From Pandoraea sp. (lineage in GTDB: Bacteria; Pseudomonadota; Gammaproteobacteria; Burkholderiales; Burkholderiaceae): 52,125 bases of DNA. The notes beneath the pieces were generated by a model, which searched no databases, was not told the DNA's origin, and was given only the letters and a program-made list of their open reading frames with translations. A program made the position numbers and the translations under genes. The stretch is taken from assembly GCA_031291335.1 (NCBI GenBank), contig JARLJF010000131.1, positions 1 through 52,125 on the forward strand. The letters are read 5' to 3'. This document shows positions 19,121-28,735 of this stretch, in pieces; within the stretch, counting starts at the first letter, position 1; the number at the start of each line of letters is the position of its first letter.

Positions 19121-20412
19121 GCCGTGACTCCTTCCTGGGCCAGTGCCCATTCGACATGTTCGCGCACGAGCGCAGAAGGGTGATCGCGTCGCGCCAACAA
19201 GGCTTCACGCAGAGGCGTGCGCGCGTCGCTGTGCGCTGTCTCGCGCAGCGCATTGCCGAGTCCGACTGCCAGGTTGCGCAGCCATCGTTCGTGACCGATG
19301 CGACGAATCGGGCTGCCCGCCAGCTTCTCCATGAAATCCGTTTCGCTCCATGCAAAGAGTTCGACCAGCGAAGCGCGGTCGAGTCGGTTACGCGGAGCGA
19401 AATCGGTCAACGGCGACGGCTGGGCGAACTTGTTCCACGGGCAGTAGAGCTGGCAATCGTCGCATCCGTAGATGCGATTGCCCATCTTCGCGCGTAAGTT
19501 CTCGGGAATCGCGCCCTTGTGCTCGATCGTCAGATACGACACGCACAGACGTGCGTCGACACGAAAGGCTTCAGTGATCGCACCCGTCGGACAGACGTCC
19601 CGGCAACGCTGACATTGGCCACAGTGCTCGCCGCGCTGCATGCCACGTCCGTCACGCTTGCCGTTGCCCTCGTTTTCGTCTTCGCCCTCGGCCTTGCCCG
19701 GCGTAGTCGCGTCATGAACATCAAGCGGCAGTGGTATGTCGACAAAGATCTCGCCGAGGAAGAAGAGCGAGCCGGCATCGCGCGAGAGCAGCAGCGTGTG
19801 CTTGCCGCGCCAGCCGAGCCCGGCCTTCTGCGCGAGTTCGACTTCGAGCACGGGGGCCGAATCGGTGAACGCACGGTAGCCAAATGGCCCGATGGCCTGA
19901 GTGATGCGATCGGCCAGTTGTTGCAGCCGATTGCGCATGACCTTGTGATAGTCGCGTCCGCGAGCGTAGACCGACACGACCGCCTCGCCGGGCATCGTGG
20001 CGCGCGCAGCTTCGCGTTGGCGCCAGTTCGTCATATCGGTGTCGCTGGGAAGATAGTTCATGCGCGCGCTGATCACGCGCACCGTGCCGGGGACCAGTTC
20101 GGCAGGCCGCGCGCGCTTCATGCCATGCGCGGCCATGTAGTCCATATCGCCGTGGCAACCGTCGTCGAGCCACTGTTGCAGGCCCGCTTCGGCGTGCGAG
20201 AGGTCGATGTCCGTGATGCCGACACGGCCGAAACCGAGTTCGCTTGCCCACTCGCGAATCTGGCCCGCAAGCGCGTTCAGGCCCTCGGCATCGAGGGTCT
20301 GAGGCGTCGCGTTGTCGCGCGAGGGCGACACTTCCGAGCGATTCGGATGTGCCAATGGCTCGACTTGTGCGGCGGTAGCGGGGAAAATCACGGAAGCTTT
20401 CATCGACTCCAT
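19117..20412 (-). CDS. queG: Epoxyqueuosine reductase
   Basis: QueG performs the last step of queuosine synthesis in tRNA, reducing epoxyqueuosine with cobalamin and two [4Fe-4S] clusters. The ferredoxin-type motifs CGQCQRCRDVCPTGAI and CDDCQLYCPWNKF are present, and the N-terminal half has the QueG cobalamin-domain blocks (GFGRVGITDIDL, DMDYMAAH, GKHTLLLS). From ATG 20412 it has 431 residues; ATG 20403 is equally possible. An insertion rich in Glu, Gly and Asn (GKAEGEDENEGNGKRDGRG) precedes the cluster domain. Its start is only 8 bp from that of divergent tsaE. Its stop overlaps xerD. Confidence 0.93.
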   Translation of the reverse strand: MESMKASVIFPATAAQVEPLAHPNRSEVSPSRDNATPQTLDAEGLNALAGQIREWASELGFGRVGITDIDLSHAEAGLQQWLDDGCHGDMDYMAAHGMKRARPAELVPGTVRVISARMNYLPSDTDMTNWRQREAARATMPGEAVVSVYARGRDYHKVMRNRLQQLADRITQAIGPFGYRAFTDSAPVLEVELAQKAGLGWRGKHTLLLSRDAGSLFFLGEIFVDIPLPLDVHDATTPGKAEGEDENEGNGKRDGRGMQRGEHCGQCQRCRDVCPTGAITEAFRVDARLCVSYLTIEHKGAIPENLRAKMGNRIYGCDDCQLYCPWNKFAQPSPLTDFAPRNRLDRASLVELFAWSETDFMEKLAGSPIRRIGHERWLRNLAVGLGNALRETAHSDARTPLREALLARRDHPSALVREHVEWALAQEGVTA

Positions 20413-20420
20413 TTTACGCA

Positions 20421-20945
20421 ATGCCCGATCCATCGACGCCGTCACCGCTGGGCGAGCGCATCTTTGCGCTGCCGGACGAAGCTGCCACCGAGGCCTTCGC
20501 CGCAGCGCTTGCGCGCGCCATCGTGGAACGCATGGCACACACCGACGCCGCGCACGCGGGGCTGCACGTGCAGCTCTCGGGTGACCTCGGCGCGGGCAAA
20601 ACCACACTCGTGCGTGCGCTGCTGCGTGCGCTAGGTCACACGGGACGCGTCAAAAGCCCCACCTACGCGCTGTGTGAACCATACAACATCGACACACCAC
20701 AAGGCGTGTTGCCGGTCTATCATTTCGACCTGTACCGCTTCGCCGATCCGGCCGAATGGCATGACACGGGCTTTCGCGAGCACTTTGCAGGCGACGCCCT
20801 GTGCCTCGTCGAGTGGCCGGAGAAAGCCGAAGGTCTCCTGGGCACCCCCGATTTGAGCCTTTGGCTGGAACCTGTTGGCAACAACCGCCGTCTGACGACG
20901 AGCGCCTACACGCCAGCCGGTCTTGCTTGCCTGAACTCATGCTGA
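20421..20945 (+). CDS. tsaE: tRNA threonylcarbamoyladenosine synthesis ATPase TsaE
   Basis: TsaE is the small ATPase of the complex that makes t6A37 in ANN-reading tRNAs. The 174-residue protein has the Walker A SGDLGAGKTTLVRALL, the switch SPTYALCEPY, YHFDLYRFADPAEW and LVEWPEKAEGLL, all family hallmarks. It starts 8 bp from queG on the other strand and overlaps amiC by 7 nt. The tsaE-amiC-(DedA)-mutL-miaA neighbourhood matches that of many proteobacteria. Confidence 0.95.
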   Translation: MPDPSTPSPLGERIFALPDEAATEAFAAALARAIVERMAHTDAAHAGLHVQLSGDLGAGKTTLVRALLRALGHTGRVKSPTYALCEPYNIDTPQGVLPVYHFDLYRFADPAEWHDTGFREHFAGDALCLVEWPEKAEGLLGTPDLSLWLEPVGNNRRLTTSAYTPAGLACLNSC

Positions 20946-22411
20946 TCAAACGCTTTGCCCGTACCGACGACGCTTCATCCCCCAATGCCGGCCGCCGCCG
21001 CGCATTGCGCGCTGGCGCATCGACACTGATTCTCGCCCTCACCGGCCCCCGCTTCGCCTTCGCCAATGCCATCGTGGCGGTGCGTGTCTGGCCGGCCAGG
21101 GACTACACGCGCGTCACGCTCGAGACCGACAATCCGGTCAAATTCCAGCAGCAGCTCATGGAGAGTCCGAACCGCTTCGTCATCGATCTCGACGAAGTGG
21201 ATCTGAGTCCTGCGCTGCGCGACCTCGTCTCCAAGATCCAGCCGAACGACCCGCAGATCATGCAAGTGCGCGTGGGGCAGTTCAAGCCCGGCGTGGTGCG
21301 CATGGTCTTCGACCTGAAGGCCGGCGTGAAGCCACAGTCCTTCACGTTGCCGCCGGTCGCGGGCTACAAGTACCGCACGGTGTTCGATCTGTATCCGGCC
21401 GTTGAGCCCGATCCGCTCATGGAGCTGCTCGCCAAGTCCAGCAACAAGGCCGAGGCACTGGCGCAGAACACACCGCCCTCATCTCTCTCATCGACTGCGC
21501 CGGGCTCAGGCACGCAAAGCACGGAAGAGAGCGAGGCCTTCTTCCAGCGTTACGCACAGCGCGAACAGGGGCCGCGTCCCTCACGCCCATCTGCCACGCC
21601 CACGCCGGCACCCGAGAAGACCCCACCGCTCGCCCAGCGCAAGGGCGACGATGACGACGGCTTGTCCACGCCGGTGCCGCCGCGCGGTCCGAAGACGGCT
21701 CGCCTGCTCACCATCGCCCTCGACCCGGGTCACGGTGGAGAGGACCCGGGTGCGATCGGCAGCAGCGGCACGTACGAGAAAGTGGTGGTGTTGCAGATCG
21801 CCAAGCGACTGCGCGAGAAGATCGATGCGCAACCCAACATGCGCGCGATGATGACCCGCGACGCCGACTTCTTCGTACCGCTCGGCGTGCGTGTGCAGAA
21901 GGCCCGCCGTGTCGACGCCGATCTGTTCATGTCGATTCATGCCGATGCGTTCACGTCACCGTCGGCGAACGGGGCCTCGGTGTTCGCGCTGTCCGAGCGC
22001 GGTGCCACGAGTGCGACGGCCCGTCTGCTGGAAAAGACACAGAATGCGTCCGATCTGATCGGTGGCGTCAACATCAAGACCAACGACCGCGCCGTCGCGC
22101 ACGCGTTGCTCGATATGTCGACGACCGCGCAGATCCGCGACAGCAAGGTGTTCGGTACGGCGCTGCTCGCCGAGATCGGCACGGTCGCGGACCGGCTGCA
22201 CAGCAAGAACGTCGAACAGGCGGCCTTTGCGGTGCTCAAGGCGCCGGACATCCCGTCGGTGCTGGTCGAGACGGCCTTCATCAGCAACCCCAAGGAAGAG
22301 CAAAATCTGAACGATCCGGCCTATCAGGACCGGCTCGCCAACGCACTGCTCAAGGGGATCAAGGCCTATTTCGCCAAGAACCCGCCGATTGCGAAAAATC
22401 GAACGGCCTGA
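20939..22411 (+). CDS. amiC: N-acetylmuramoyl-L-alanine amidase (AmiC type, Tat-exported)
   Basis: The 490-residue enzyme cleaves septal peptidoglycan stem peptides to allow daughter cell separation. The N-terminus has a twin-arginine-like signal (GRRRALRAGASTLILALTG), as in AmiC. An AMIN domain follows (about 40-140: RVWPARDYTRVTLETDN, RMVFDLK), then a Pro/Ser/Thr-rich linker and an Amidase_3 domain with the zinc ligands in ALDPGHGGEDPGA, MSIHADAF and the catalytic Glu in PSVLVETAFISN. A long open frame upstream belongs to the tsaE region and is not used. A terminator follows. Confidence 0.94.
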   Translation: MLIKRFARTDDASSPNAGRRRALRAGASTLILALTGPRFAFANAIVAVRVWPARDYTRVTLETDNPVKFQQQLMESPNRFVIDLDEVDLSPALRDLVSKIQPNDPQIMQVRVGQFKPGVVRMVFDLKAGVKPQSFTLPPVAGYKYRTVFDLYPAVEPDPLMELLAKSSNKAEALAQNTPPSSLSSTAPGSGTQSTEESEAFFQRYAQREQGPRPSRPSATPTPAPEKTPPLAQRKGDDDDGLSTPVPPRGPKTARLLTIALDPGHGGEDPGAIGSSGTYEKVVVLQIAKRLREKIDAQPNMRAMMTRDADFFVPLGVRVQKARRVDADLFMSIHADAFTSPSANGASVFALSERGATSATARLLEKTQNASDLIGGVNIKTNDRAVAHALLDMSTTAQIRDSKVFGTALLAEIGTVADRLHSKNVEQAAFAVLKAPDIPSVLVETAFISNPKEEQNLNDPAYQDRLANALLKGIKAYFAKNPPIAKNRTA

Positions 22412-22449
22412 TCGCCGACGACGTACGACCGCGCAAACGCATCCAAAAG

Positions 22450-22486
22450 AAAATGGCGCGCCCCGGTAACGGGACGCGCCATTTTT
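22450..22486. terminator. Rho-independent terminator between amiC and the DedA gene
   Basis: The stem AAATGGCGCG / CGCGCCATTT, with an inner CCC/GGG and a TTTTT tail, can serve both convergent genes because the A-run gives a T-run on the other strand. Confidence 0.92.
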
Positions 22487-22526
22487 CCTTGACCGGGCCA
22501 GGTCGCGCTTGCGGTGCTGACCGTGC

Positions 22527-23198
22527 TTACTTGCCCTGTCCTTCTTCTGCCACTCGGCGACGGCCACGGCTGAAGAGCTTCCAGACAGCGCCGAGCGCGA
22601 GGGGCACCACCGCCGCCGAGATTCCGACCAGTACGATGACGTTCAGGTACTGCTTGACGATCGGCAGGTTGCCGAACAGGTAGCCACCGCCCACGAGCAG
22701 CACCACCCAGATCAGCGCGCCGAGCACGTTGTAGAGCTGGAAGCGCGCCCACGACATGGCCGACACGCCCGCCACGAACGGGGCGAAGGTGCGCACGACC
22801 GGCACGAAACGCGCCATCACGATGGTCTTGCCGCCGTGATGCTCGTAGAAGTCATGGGTCTTGCGCAAGGCGTCGCGATCGAGAAAACGCCAATTCTTCT
22901 CGTACACGCGCGTTCCGATCTTCGAGCCGATCCAGTAGTTGAGCGTGTTTCCGGTCACGGCGGCGATGAACAACAGCACGCCGAGCAGCCATGGGTCCAT
23001 GGCGCCGGTCGCGGCGAATGCGCCGCCGATGAACAACAGGGAATCGCCCGGGAGGAACGGAAAGAGCACCAGCCCTGTTTCCACGAACACAATCATGAAC
23101 AGGAACAGATACACCCAGTTTCCGTACTGATCGATGAACACTCCCAGATGTTTATCGATGTGGAGCACCATCTCCAGCAATTGCACCAAAGTATCCAA
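22527..23198 (-). CDS. DedA family membrane protein
   Basis: A 223-residue inner-membrane protein with four to five hydrophobic segments. It shows FVETGLVLFPFLPGDSLLF (the family's E and PGD), GNTLNYWIGSKIG, and HGGKTIVMARFVPVVRTFAPFVAG, the two conserved DedA motifs including the Arg residues. DedA proteins are needed for membrane homeostasis, and recent work links members to undecaprenyl-phosphate or phospholipid recycling. Which applies here is unknown. A TGAGGA lies upstream of the ATG. Confidence 0.92.
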   Translation of the reverse strand: MDTLVQLLEMVLHIDKHLGVFIDQYGNWVYLFLFMIVFVETGLVLFPFLPGDSLLFIGGAFAATGAMDPWLLGVLLFIAAVTGNTLNYWIGSKIGTRVYEKNWRFLDRDALRKTHDFYEHHGGKTIVMARFVPVVRTFAPFVAGVSAMSWARFQLYNVLGALIWVVLLVGGGYLFGNLPIVKQYLNVIVLVGISAAVVPLALGAVWKLFSRGRRRVAEEGQGK

Positions 23199-23432
23199 GA
23201 CGATTCCTCAAGATAAAGGACGCCGGCCCGTCCCCGCGGGCGCGCGACGAGTCGCATCATACCAGTGCAAACGTCGGGCGTCGTTAAGTCCCCGTGACGG
23301 TCGGAATCGACCTGCCCCGGTGCGTCAATCGCGCTTTTCTGCCCCCGGCCATTCCCATCATGGGAAGCAGCACGTTCTCATCGGTATTGCAGGCTGAAAC
23401 GTCGATCGACCTATGTCTTTGAGGGCAGCCTT

Positions 23433-23438
23433 TATAAT
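23433..23438 (+). promoter_or_regulatory. -10 element for mutL
   Basis: A consensus TATAAT ends 7 nt before the ATG at 23446. Initiation from it would fall on or next to the start codon. It argues against the in-frame ATG at 23413, which lies upstream of the element. No convincing -35 at normal spacing. Confidence 0.5.
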
Positions 23439-23445
23439 GGTTCCC

Positions 23446-25500
23446 ATGTCTGCCACCCCGACCTCCGCCCCCCCGGCGCAAGACCCGGCCGCCGTGCCCG
23501 GCGACGCCAGCCCCGACACGCCCGAGCGCCGCCCCGGCCCCATGCCGGCGGGCCTCGCACCGGCTCGCGCCATCCGTGTCCTCCCCGATCAGTTGATCAG
23601 CCAGATCGCCGCCGGCGAGGTGGTGGAGCGCCCGGCGTCTGTCGTTAAGGAATTGCTCGAAAACGCCCTCGACGCGGGTGCCCGTGCACTCCAGATCAAG
23701 TTGGAGGAAGGCGGCGTGCGCCGCATTGCGATCACCGACGACGGCGGCGGCATGTCCGCCGAACAGTTGCCGCTCGCCCTCACCCGTCACGCCACGAGCA
23801 AGATCCGCACGCTCGACGAGCTGGAATCGGTGCTCACACTCGGGTTCCGCGGGGAAGCGCTCGCGTCCATCGCCTCGGTCGCGCAGCTCACGCTGTCGAG
23901 CCGCCAGACCGATGCCCCGCACGCAACCGCCATCGACGGCAATACCGGCGCGCTCACCCCTGCTGCCGGCCCCGTGGGCACAACGGTCGACGTGCGCGAC
24001 CTGTATTTCAATACCCCCGCGCGACGCAAATTCCTGAAGACCGAGCAGACCGAGTTCGGTCATTGCATGGATGTCATCCGCCGCAGCGCTCTGGCGCGCC
24101 CGGATGTCGGCTTCTCGATTCTGCACAATAACCGGGCGGTGGAGCACTGGAACGCGTCGGACGCCGCCACGCGTGTCTCGCGCGTGCTGGGCAATGACTT
24201 TGCCGACGCGCACCTCTCGCTCGACGAAGGGGCGGCCGAGTTGCGCCTGTCCGGTTTCGTCGGCCTGCCGACCGCCAGCCGGGGCCGCGCCGACCAGCAG
24301 TTCTTCTTCGTGAACGGCCGCTTCGTTCGCGACAAGCTGCTCACCCACGCGGTGCGTGCCGCCTATGAGGACGTGCTCCACGGCGACCGCTATCCGGCTT
24401 ACGTGCTGTATTTCGAACTGCCGCCGCAATTGGTCGACGTGAACGTTCACCCGTCGAAGATCGAAGTGCGGTTCCGCGATGCCCGCAGCGTCCACCAGTT
24501 CGTGTTCCACGCGGTGCAACGTGCGCTGGCCCGAGCCGCAGGCAGCGGCGGCGCCACGCACGCGGCGCACCTGACCGATGGCGGGGGTCTTGCCGCCGGG
24601 CCGGGCGCAGCCGGTGGCAGTGGCGGCTTCATGGGAGCGCGTCCGGCCGCTGGCTTCGGCACAGCGGGCGGCAGCAACTGGAGCCCGCGCATGCAGCAAG
24701 GCGCGTTGCCGATGGTGCAGCCGATGTCCGTCTACGACAACCTGTTCGGACGCACGGCGCCTCCGGCAGCGCGTCCGTACGGTCAGCCGGGCGTCACCGA
24801 TGCGCCCTCGCCGCCATACGGCAATACCGGTGCGACGCAAGACGGCGCCGCGTTCACCGCCGCGCTCGATGCATTGCCCACTGGCGCCCACGGCACCGCC
24901 GACGCCATGTCGCTGGAGCAGCCGCTCGGCTTCGCGCTCGGGCAGTTGCACGGCATCTACATCCTCGCACAAAACGCTTATGGTCTTGTGCTGGTCGACA
25001 TGCACGCGGCGCACGAGCGCATTCTGTACGAACGCTTCAAGCAGGCACTCGTGGAGCGCAGTGTGCCGGTGCAGCCGCTGCTCATTCCGGTGACGTTCTT
25101 CGCCGACCCGGTGGAAATCGGCACGACCGAAGAACATCAGGAAACGCTCACCGCGCTCGGCTTCGACCTCGCGGCCATGTCGCCGACCACGCTCGCCGTG
25201 CGCGCCATTCCCGCGCTGCTCGACGGTGCCGATGCGCAAGCGCTCGCGCGCGCCGTGCTGGCCGACCTGCGTCAGTACGGTGGCTCGCGGGTGCTGACCG
25301 AGCGTCAGCACGAACTGCTGGGCACGCTCGCGTGCCACACGGCGGTGCGGGCGAACCGGCGTCTCACGCACGAGGAGATGAACGCGTTGCTGCGTCAGAT
25401 GGAAGCGACCGAGCGCGCCGACCAATGCAACCACGGACGTCCCACCTGGTACCAGCTCACGCTTGGCGACCTCGATAAATTGTTCATGCGCGGACGTTGA
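23446..25500 (+). CDS. mutL: DNA mismatch repair protein MutL
   Basis: MutL couples MutS mismatch recognition to strand removal. The 684-residue protein has the GHKL ATPase (about 40-350): [40 protein letters not shown] and [10 protein letters not shown], followed by the [10 protein letters not shown] block. A Gly/Ala/Pro-rich linker separates the C-terminal dimer domain ([28 protein letters not shown]). No DQHAxxE endonuclease motif is seen: the matching site reads [12 protein letters not shown], near-consensus but with Met for Gln. An ATG 11 codons upstream precedes the likely promoter and was not used. Confidence 0.95.
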   Translation: MSATPTSAPPAQDPAAVPGDASPDTPERRPGPMPAGLAPARAIRVLPDQLISQIAAGEVVERPASVVKELLENALDAGARALQIKLEEGGVRRIAITDDGGGMSAEQLPLALTRHATSKIRTLDELESVLTLGFRGEALASIASVAQLTLSSRQTDAPHATAIDGNTGALTPAAGPVGTTVDVRDLYFNTPARRKFLKTEQTEFGHCMDVIRRSALARPDVGFSILHNNRAVEHWNASDAATRVSRVLGNDFADAHLSLDEGAAELRLSGFVGLPTASRGRADQQFFFVNGRFVRDKLLTHAVRAAYEDVLHGDRYPAYVLYFELPPQLVDVNVHPSKIEVRFRDARSVHQFVFHAVQRALARAAGSGGATHAAHLTDGGGLAAGPGAAGGSGGFMGARPAAGFGTAGGSNWSPRMQQGALPMVQPMSVYDNLFGRTAPPAARPYGQPGVTDAPSPPYGNTGATQDGAAFTAALDALPTGAHGTADAMSLEQPLGFALGQLHGIYILAQNAYGLVLVDMHAAHERILYERFKQALVERSVPVQPLLIPVTFFADPVEIGTTEEHQETLTALGFDLAAMSPTTLAVRAIPALLDGADAQALARAVLADLRQYGGSRVLTERQHELLGTLACHTAVRANRRLTHEEMNALLRQMEATERADQCNHGRPTWYQLTLGDLDKLFMRGR

Positions 25501-25507
25501 GCGGTTC

Positions 25508-26455
25508 ATGAAGGCAAATTCCCCGATCGTCTGTCTGCTGGGCCCGACGGCTTCCGGCAAGACCGCCGCCGCGCTCGCGCTGGCACAGGACACACCGCTC
25601 GAGATCATCAGCGTCGATTCCGCACTCGTCTATCGCGAGATGGATATCGGCACGGCGAAACCCAGCGCTGACGAGCTGGCCGCGGTGCCGCATCACCTGA
25701 TCGACATCATCGATCCGCGCGACGCCTATTCCGCTGCGCAATTCCGTAACGACACGCTGCGGCTTGTCGACGAGATCGCCGCGCGCGGACGCCGTCCGTT
25801 GCTTGTCGGCGGCACCATGCTGTACTACAAGGCACTCACACAGGGCCTCTCGCCGCTGCCGTCGGCCGACGCCGAGGTGCGCGCCAAACTGGACGAAGAC
25901 GCCGCCCGCGATGGCTGGCCGGCGATGCACGCACGCCTCGCGGGCGTCGACCCCGTGACGGCCGCACGCCTCGCGCCGAACGACTCGCAGCGCATTCAGC
26001 GCGCACTGGAAATCTTCGAACTGTCGGGCAAACCCATGTCGCAGTGGCTGGCCGAACAGGCGCAGACACCGGAAGCCCCGCCGGTCCATACGTTCGTGCC
26101 GGTGGCGCTGGAGCCGAGCGACCGCTCGATCCTCCACACGCGCATTGCCGAACGTTTCCGTCAGATGCTCGCCGCAGGCTTCATCGAAGAAGTCGAACGT
26201 CTGCGCACACGCGGCGATCTCGACCCGGGACTGCCGTCGATGCGTTGCGTCGGCTACCGTCAGGTGTGGGAATACCTCGACGGCGCGACCGACTACGACA
26301 CCATGCGCGACAAAGGCATCTTCGCCACGCGCCAGTTGTGCAAGCGTCAGCTCACGTGGCTGCGCTCGATGCCCGAGCGTCACATCGTCGACTGCACCGC
26401 CACCGATGCGCCCCAACGCGCCCTCGCCACCGTCCGCACGCTCTGGCAGGACTGA
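25508..26455 (+). CDS. miaA: tRNA dimethylallyltransferase
   Basis: MiaA adds the dimethylallyl group to A37 of tRNAs reading U-starting codons. The 315-residue protein has the P-loop [17 protein letters not shown] (about 10-26), the DMAPP/tRNA motif [30 protein letters not shown] and the C-terminal [15 protein letters not shown]. It starts 7 nt after the mutL stop, the usual mutL-miaA pairing, and is probably co-transcribed. Confidence 0.97.
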   Translation: MKANSPIVCLLGPTASGKTAAALALAQDTPLEIISVDSALVYREMDIGTAKPSADELAAVPHHLIDIIDPRDAYSAAQFRNDTLRLVDEIAARGRRPLLVGGTMLYYKALTQGLSPLPSADAEVRAKLDEDAARDGWPAMHARLAGVDPVTAARLAPNDSQRIQRALEIFELSGKPMSQWLAEQAQTPEAPPVHTFVPVALEPSDRSILHTRIAERFRQMLAAGFIEEVERLRTRGDLDPGLPSMRCVGYRQVWEYLDGATDYDTMRDKGIFATRQLCKRQLTWLRSMPERHIVDCTATDAPQRALATVRTLWQD

Positions 26456-26651
26456 GCCCGTCATCAACGCTTCGCTGCTGCCGCGGCGAAGCGTTCACGT
26501 GCCGCGTCTTCGCCCACGCCCGCACACCCACTCTCCCGTTCTCACGTTCCCCCGCCTTCACTCCGGCGCTCAACACTCGCATCGACCACGCGGCCACGCC
26601 GGCTCGCACCTCCGTTGAAACCCTGACAGCTTTCCGGTTTGCACGATGATT

Positions 26652-26700
26652 TTGATATGCTAATTTGCATATCAACGTTTCGATCAATGCAAATTTGCAT
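26652..26700. promoter_or_regulatory. Tandem palindromic operators upstream of the ABC/hydrolase operon
   Basis: Two perfect palindromes are seen. The first is TTGATATGC-TAATTT-GCATATCAA (26652-26675). The second is ATGCAAATTTGCAT (26687-26700). They share the core ATGC(A/T)AATTTGCAT, and their centres are 30 bp apart, so both would lie on one face of the helix. They are very AT-rich in a GC-rich region and sit 29 nt or more before the first operon gene. They look like binding sites of a dimeric repressor or activator of the operon. Confidence 0.7.
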
Positions 26701-26728
26701 CGAATCCACGATACCCGGAAGGACGCCA

Positions 26729-27604
26729 ATGACGCAGACTTCGATGGAGCCAAGTGGGGTGACAGGCGATGTGCTGAGGCTGCCGGCAGGCGGACCGAGG
26801 CGCGTGCCGGTTGCGAAATGGGCGGTGCGCACAGGAGTCACGCTGATCTACCTGTTCATGCTCAGCCCGTTGATCTTCGTCGTCTGGCTGAGCTTCTTCA
26901 AAGACGCGATCATCACGTTCCCACCGAGCGGCTATACGGTGTCGTGGTATCTGAATGCGTGGCGCAACGCCGCGTTCGCCAACGGGTTCCTGCTCTCACT
27001 GCAACTCGCCGCCTGCGCCGCCGTCGGCGGCGTGATCCTCGGCGTGGCCGCCTCACTCGCGCTCGCACGCTATCGCTTCCCGGGTCGTCGCACGCTGGGC
27101 AATGTGTTGCTGCTGCCGCTCGTGGTGCCGGGCATTGTCGCGGGCATTGCCACTTACCTGTTCTATCTGCGCGCCGAAAACGCGCTCGACGTGGACATCG
27201 TCGGCACCTTCGGCGGTCTCGTGGTCGCGCACATCTGCCTGACCATTCCGTGGACGATGCGCCTCGTGGGCGCGAGTCTCTCGCAGATCGACGACACCAT
27301 CGAGGAAGCCGCGCGCAACCTCGGCGCCGGGCCGTGGCGCACGCTCTGGCGCGTCACGCTGCCAATGCTGCGCCCGGCCATCGTGGCCTCGGTACTGTTC
27401 AGCTTCATCGTGTCGTTCGAAAACCTCGAACTCACGCTGCCGCTGGTCGGGCCAGGCAAGACCACGCTGCCCATCGCGATCATGCAGTACCTCGAATTCA
27501 ACCTCGACCCGACGATTGCAGCGGTCTCCGCTGCGCAGATCGTGTTGCTCGGCATTGTCATGCTGATCACCGATCGCTTCGTCAAACTCAGCCAGGTGAT
27601 CTGA
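26729..27604 (+). CDS. ABC transporter permease (PotC-like)
   Basis: A 291-residue inner-membrane protein with six hydrophobic segments and the EAA loop DTIEEAARNLGAGPWRTLWRVTLP that contacts the ATPase. It resembles PotC/opine- and spermidine-type permeases. GGAAGGA lies 5 nt before the ATG at 26729. The open frame starts earlier but would cover the palindromic operators, so that start is rejected. It is the first gene of a compact operon reaching to at least 33371. Confidence 0.88.
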   Translation: MTQTSMEPSGVTGDVLRLPAGGPRRVPVAKWAVRTGVTLIYLFMLSPLIFVVWLSFFKDAIITFPPSGYTVSWYLNAWRNAAFANGFLLSLQLAACAAVGGVILGVAASLALARYRFPGRRTLGNVLLLPLVVPGIVAGIATYLFYLRAENALDVDIVGTFGGLVVAHICLTIPWTMRLVGASLSQIDDTIEEAARNLGAGPWRTLWRVTLPMLRPAIVASVLFSFIVSFENLELTLPLVGPGKTTLPIAIMQYLEFNLDPTIAAVSAAQIVLLGIVMLITDRFVKLSQVI

Positions 27605-27605
27605 C

Positions 27606-28658
27606 ATGGCCAACGTTTCGCTTCGCGGATTGCGCAAGCAATACGGCAACGCCGCTGCCGTGGCGGACTTTTCGCTGGAGATCGCCGAAGGCGAACTCGT
27701 CGCGTTTCTCGGCCCGAGCGGCTGCGGCAAAACCACGACGCTGCGCATGGTCGCAGGCTTCGTCGAACCGACGGCCGGTGAAATCTGGATCGGTGGCAAG
27801 GAAGTCTCGCGCCTGCCACCGAATCGTCGCAACACCGGCATGGTGTTCCAGCGTTACGCGCTCTTCCCGCACATGACGGTGGCCGAGAACGTGGCGTTCG
27901 GCCTCGAGATGCGCCACGTGTCGAGCGCCGAGCGCACCACGCGTATTCGCGAAGCGCTCGACATGGTGCGTCTCACGCCGCTCGCTGATCGCTACCCGCG
28001 CCAGCTCTCCGGCGGTCAGCAGCAACGTGTCGCGATTGCCCGCGCACTCGCGATCCGTCCCGATGTCTTCCTGCTCGACGAACCGCTCTCCAACCTGGAC
28101 GCCAAGCTGCGCACCGAAGTGCGCGAAGAGATCCGGGCGTTGCAACGCCGGCTCGGCCTGACGACGATCTTCGTCACGCACGATCAGGAGGAAGCGCTGG
28201 CGATTGCCGACCGTCTGGCCGTGATGCACGACGGCTGCGTGCAGCAGATCGGCACGGCCGACGCGCTCTACGAACGCCCCGCCAACCCCTTCGTCGCGAA
28301 CTTCCTCGGCAAGATGAATTTCCTTGCGGGCCGAATGGCCGACGGCCATTTCGTGACCGCGAAGGGCGAGCGTCTCGCGCTGGCGAGTGCTTCGCCGGAC
28401 GCCACGACCCTCGGCATTCGTCCCGAACGCCTGCGCCTGACCGACGCCCCCACGCGAGACGAGACGGCGCTGCCGGTCACGGTCGATCAGACGATCTATC
28501 TGGGCTCCACGCTCGAACTGCGTCTGAAGAGTCCGCAAGGCGAGATGCTCGTGGCGCACGTGCAGAACACCGCACGCGGCGATGCCAGCCGCTACGCCCC
28601 GGGCCGCGCACTCAAGGCTTGTTTTGCAAGTACCGACTGCCTGTTTTTCAACGCCTGA
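27606..28658 (+). CDS. ABC transporter ATP-binding protein (PotA-like)
   Basis: A 350-residue ATPase with Walker A GPSGCGKTTTLRM (about 38-50), Q-loop VFQRYALFPHMT, signature LSGGQQQRVAIARALA, Walker B VFLLDEPLSNLD and H-loop THDQEEA. A C-terminal TOBE domain (LGIRPERLRL, then VDQTIYLGSTLELRL) marks the polyamine/opine/2-aminoethylphosphonate import group. It starts 1 nt after the permease stop, so translation is likely coupled. Confidence 0.92.
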   Translation: MANVSLRGLRKQYGNAAAVADFSLEIAEGELVAFLGPSGCGKTTTLRMVAGFVEPTAGEIWIGGKEVSRLPPNRRNTGMVFQRYALFPHMTVAENVAFGLEMRHVSSAERTTRIREALDMVRLTPLADRYPRQLSGGQQQRVAIARALAIRPDVFLLDEPLSNLDAKLRTEVREEIRALQRRLGLTTIFVTHDQEEALAIADRLAVMHDGCVQQIGTADALYERPANPFVANFLGKMNFLAGRMADGHFVTAKGERLALASASPDATTLGIRPERLRLTDAPTRDETALPVTVDQTIYLGSTLELRLKSPQGEMLVAHVQNTARGDASRYAPGRALKACFASTDCLFFNA

Positions 28659-28735
28659 CGACACTGCCTCACTCACACCCACGCTTCGGCCCCGCATTGG
28701 CCAACCTTGTTGCCAACGTTTTGAAGGATGACGAC

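Noticed and set aside
23284..25608. A 774-codon minus-strand open frame opposite mutL.
   Set aside because: It mirrors the third-base GC bias of mutL, is rich in Arg/Gly/His and resembles no family.
26639..26728. A longer N-terminus for the first ABC permease, starting within the palindromes.
   Set aside because: The added codons are the AT-rich operator DNA; the ATG at 26729 has a GGAAGGA site and gives a normal permease start.
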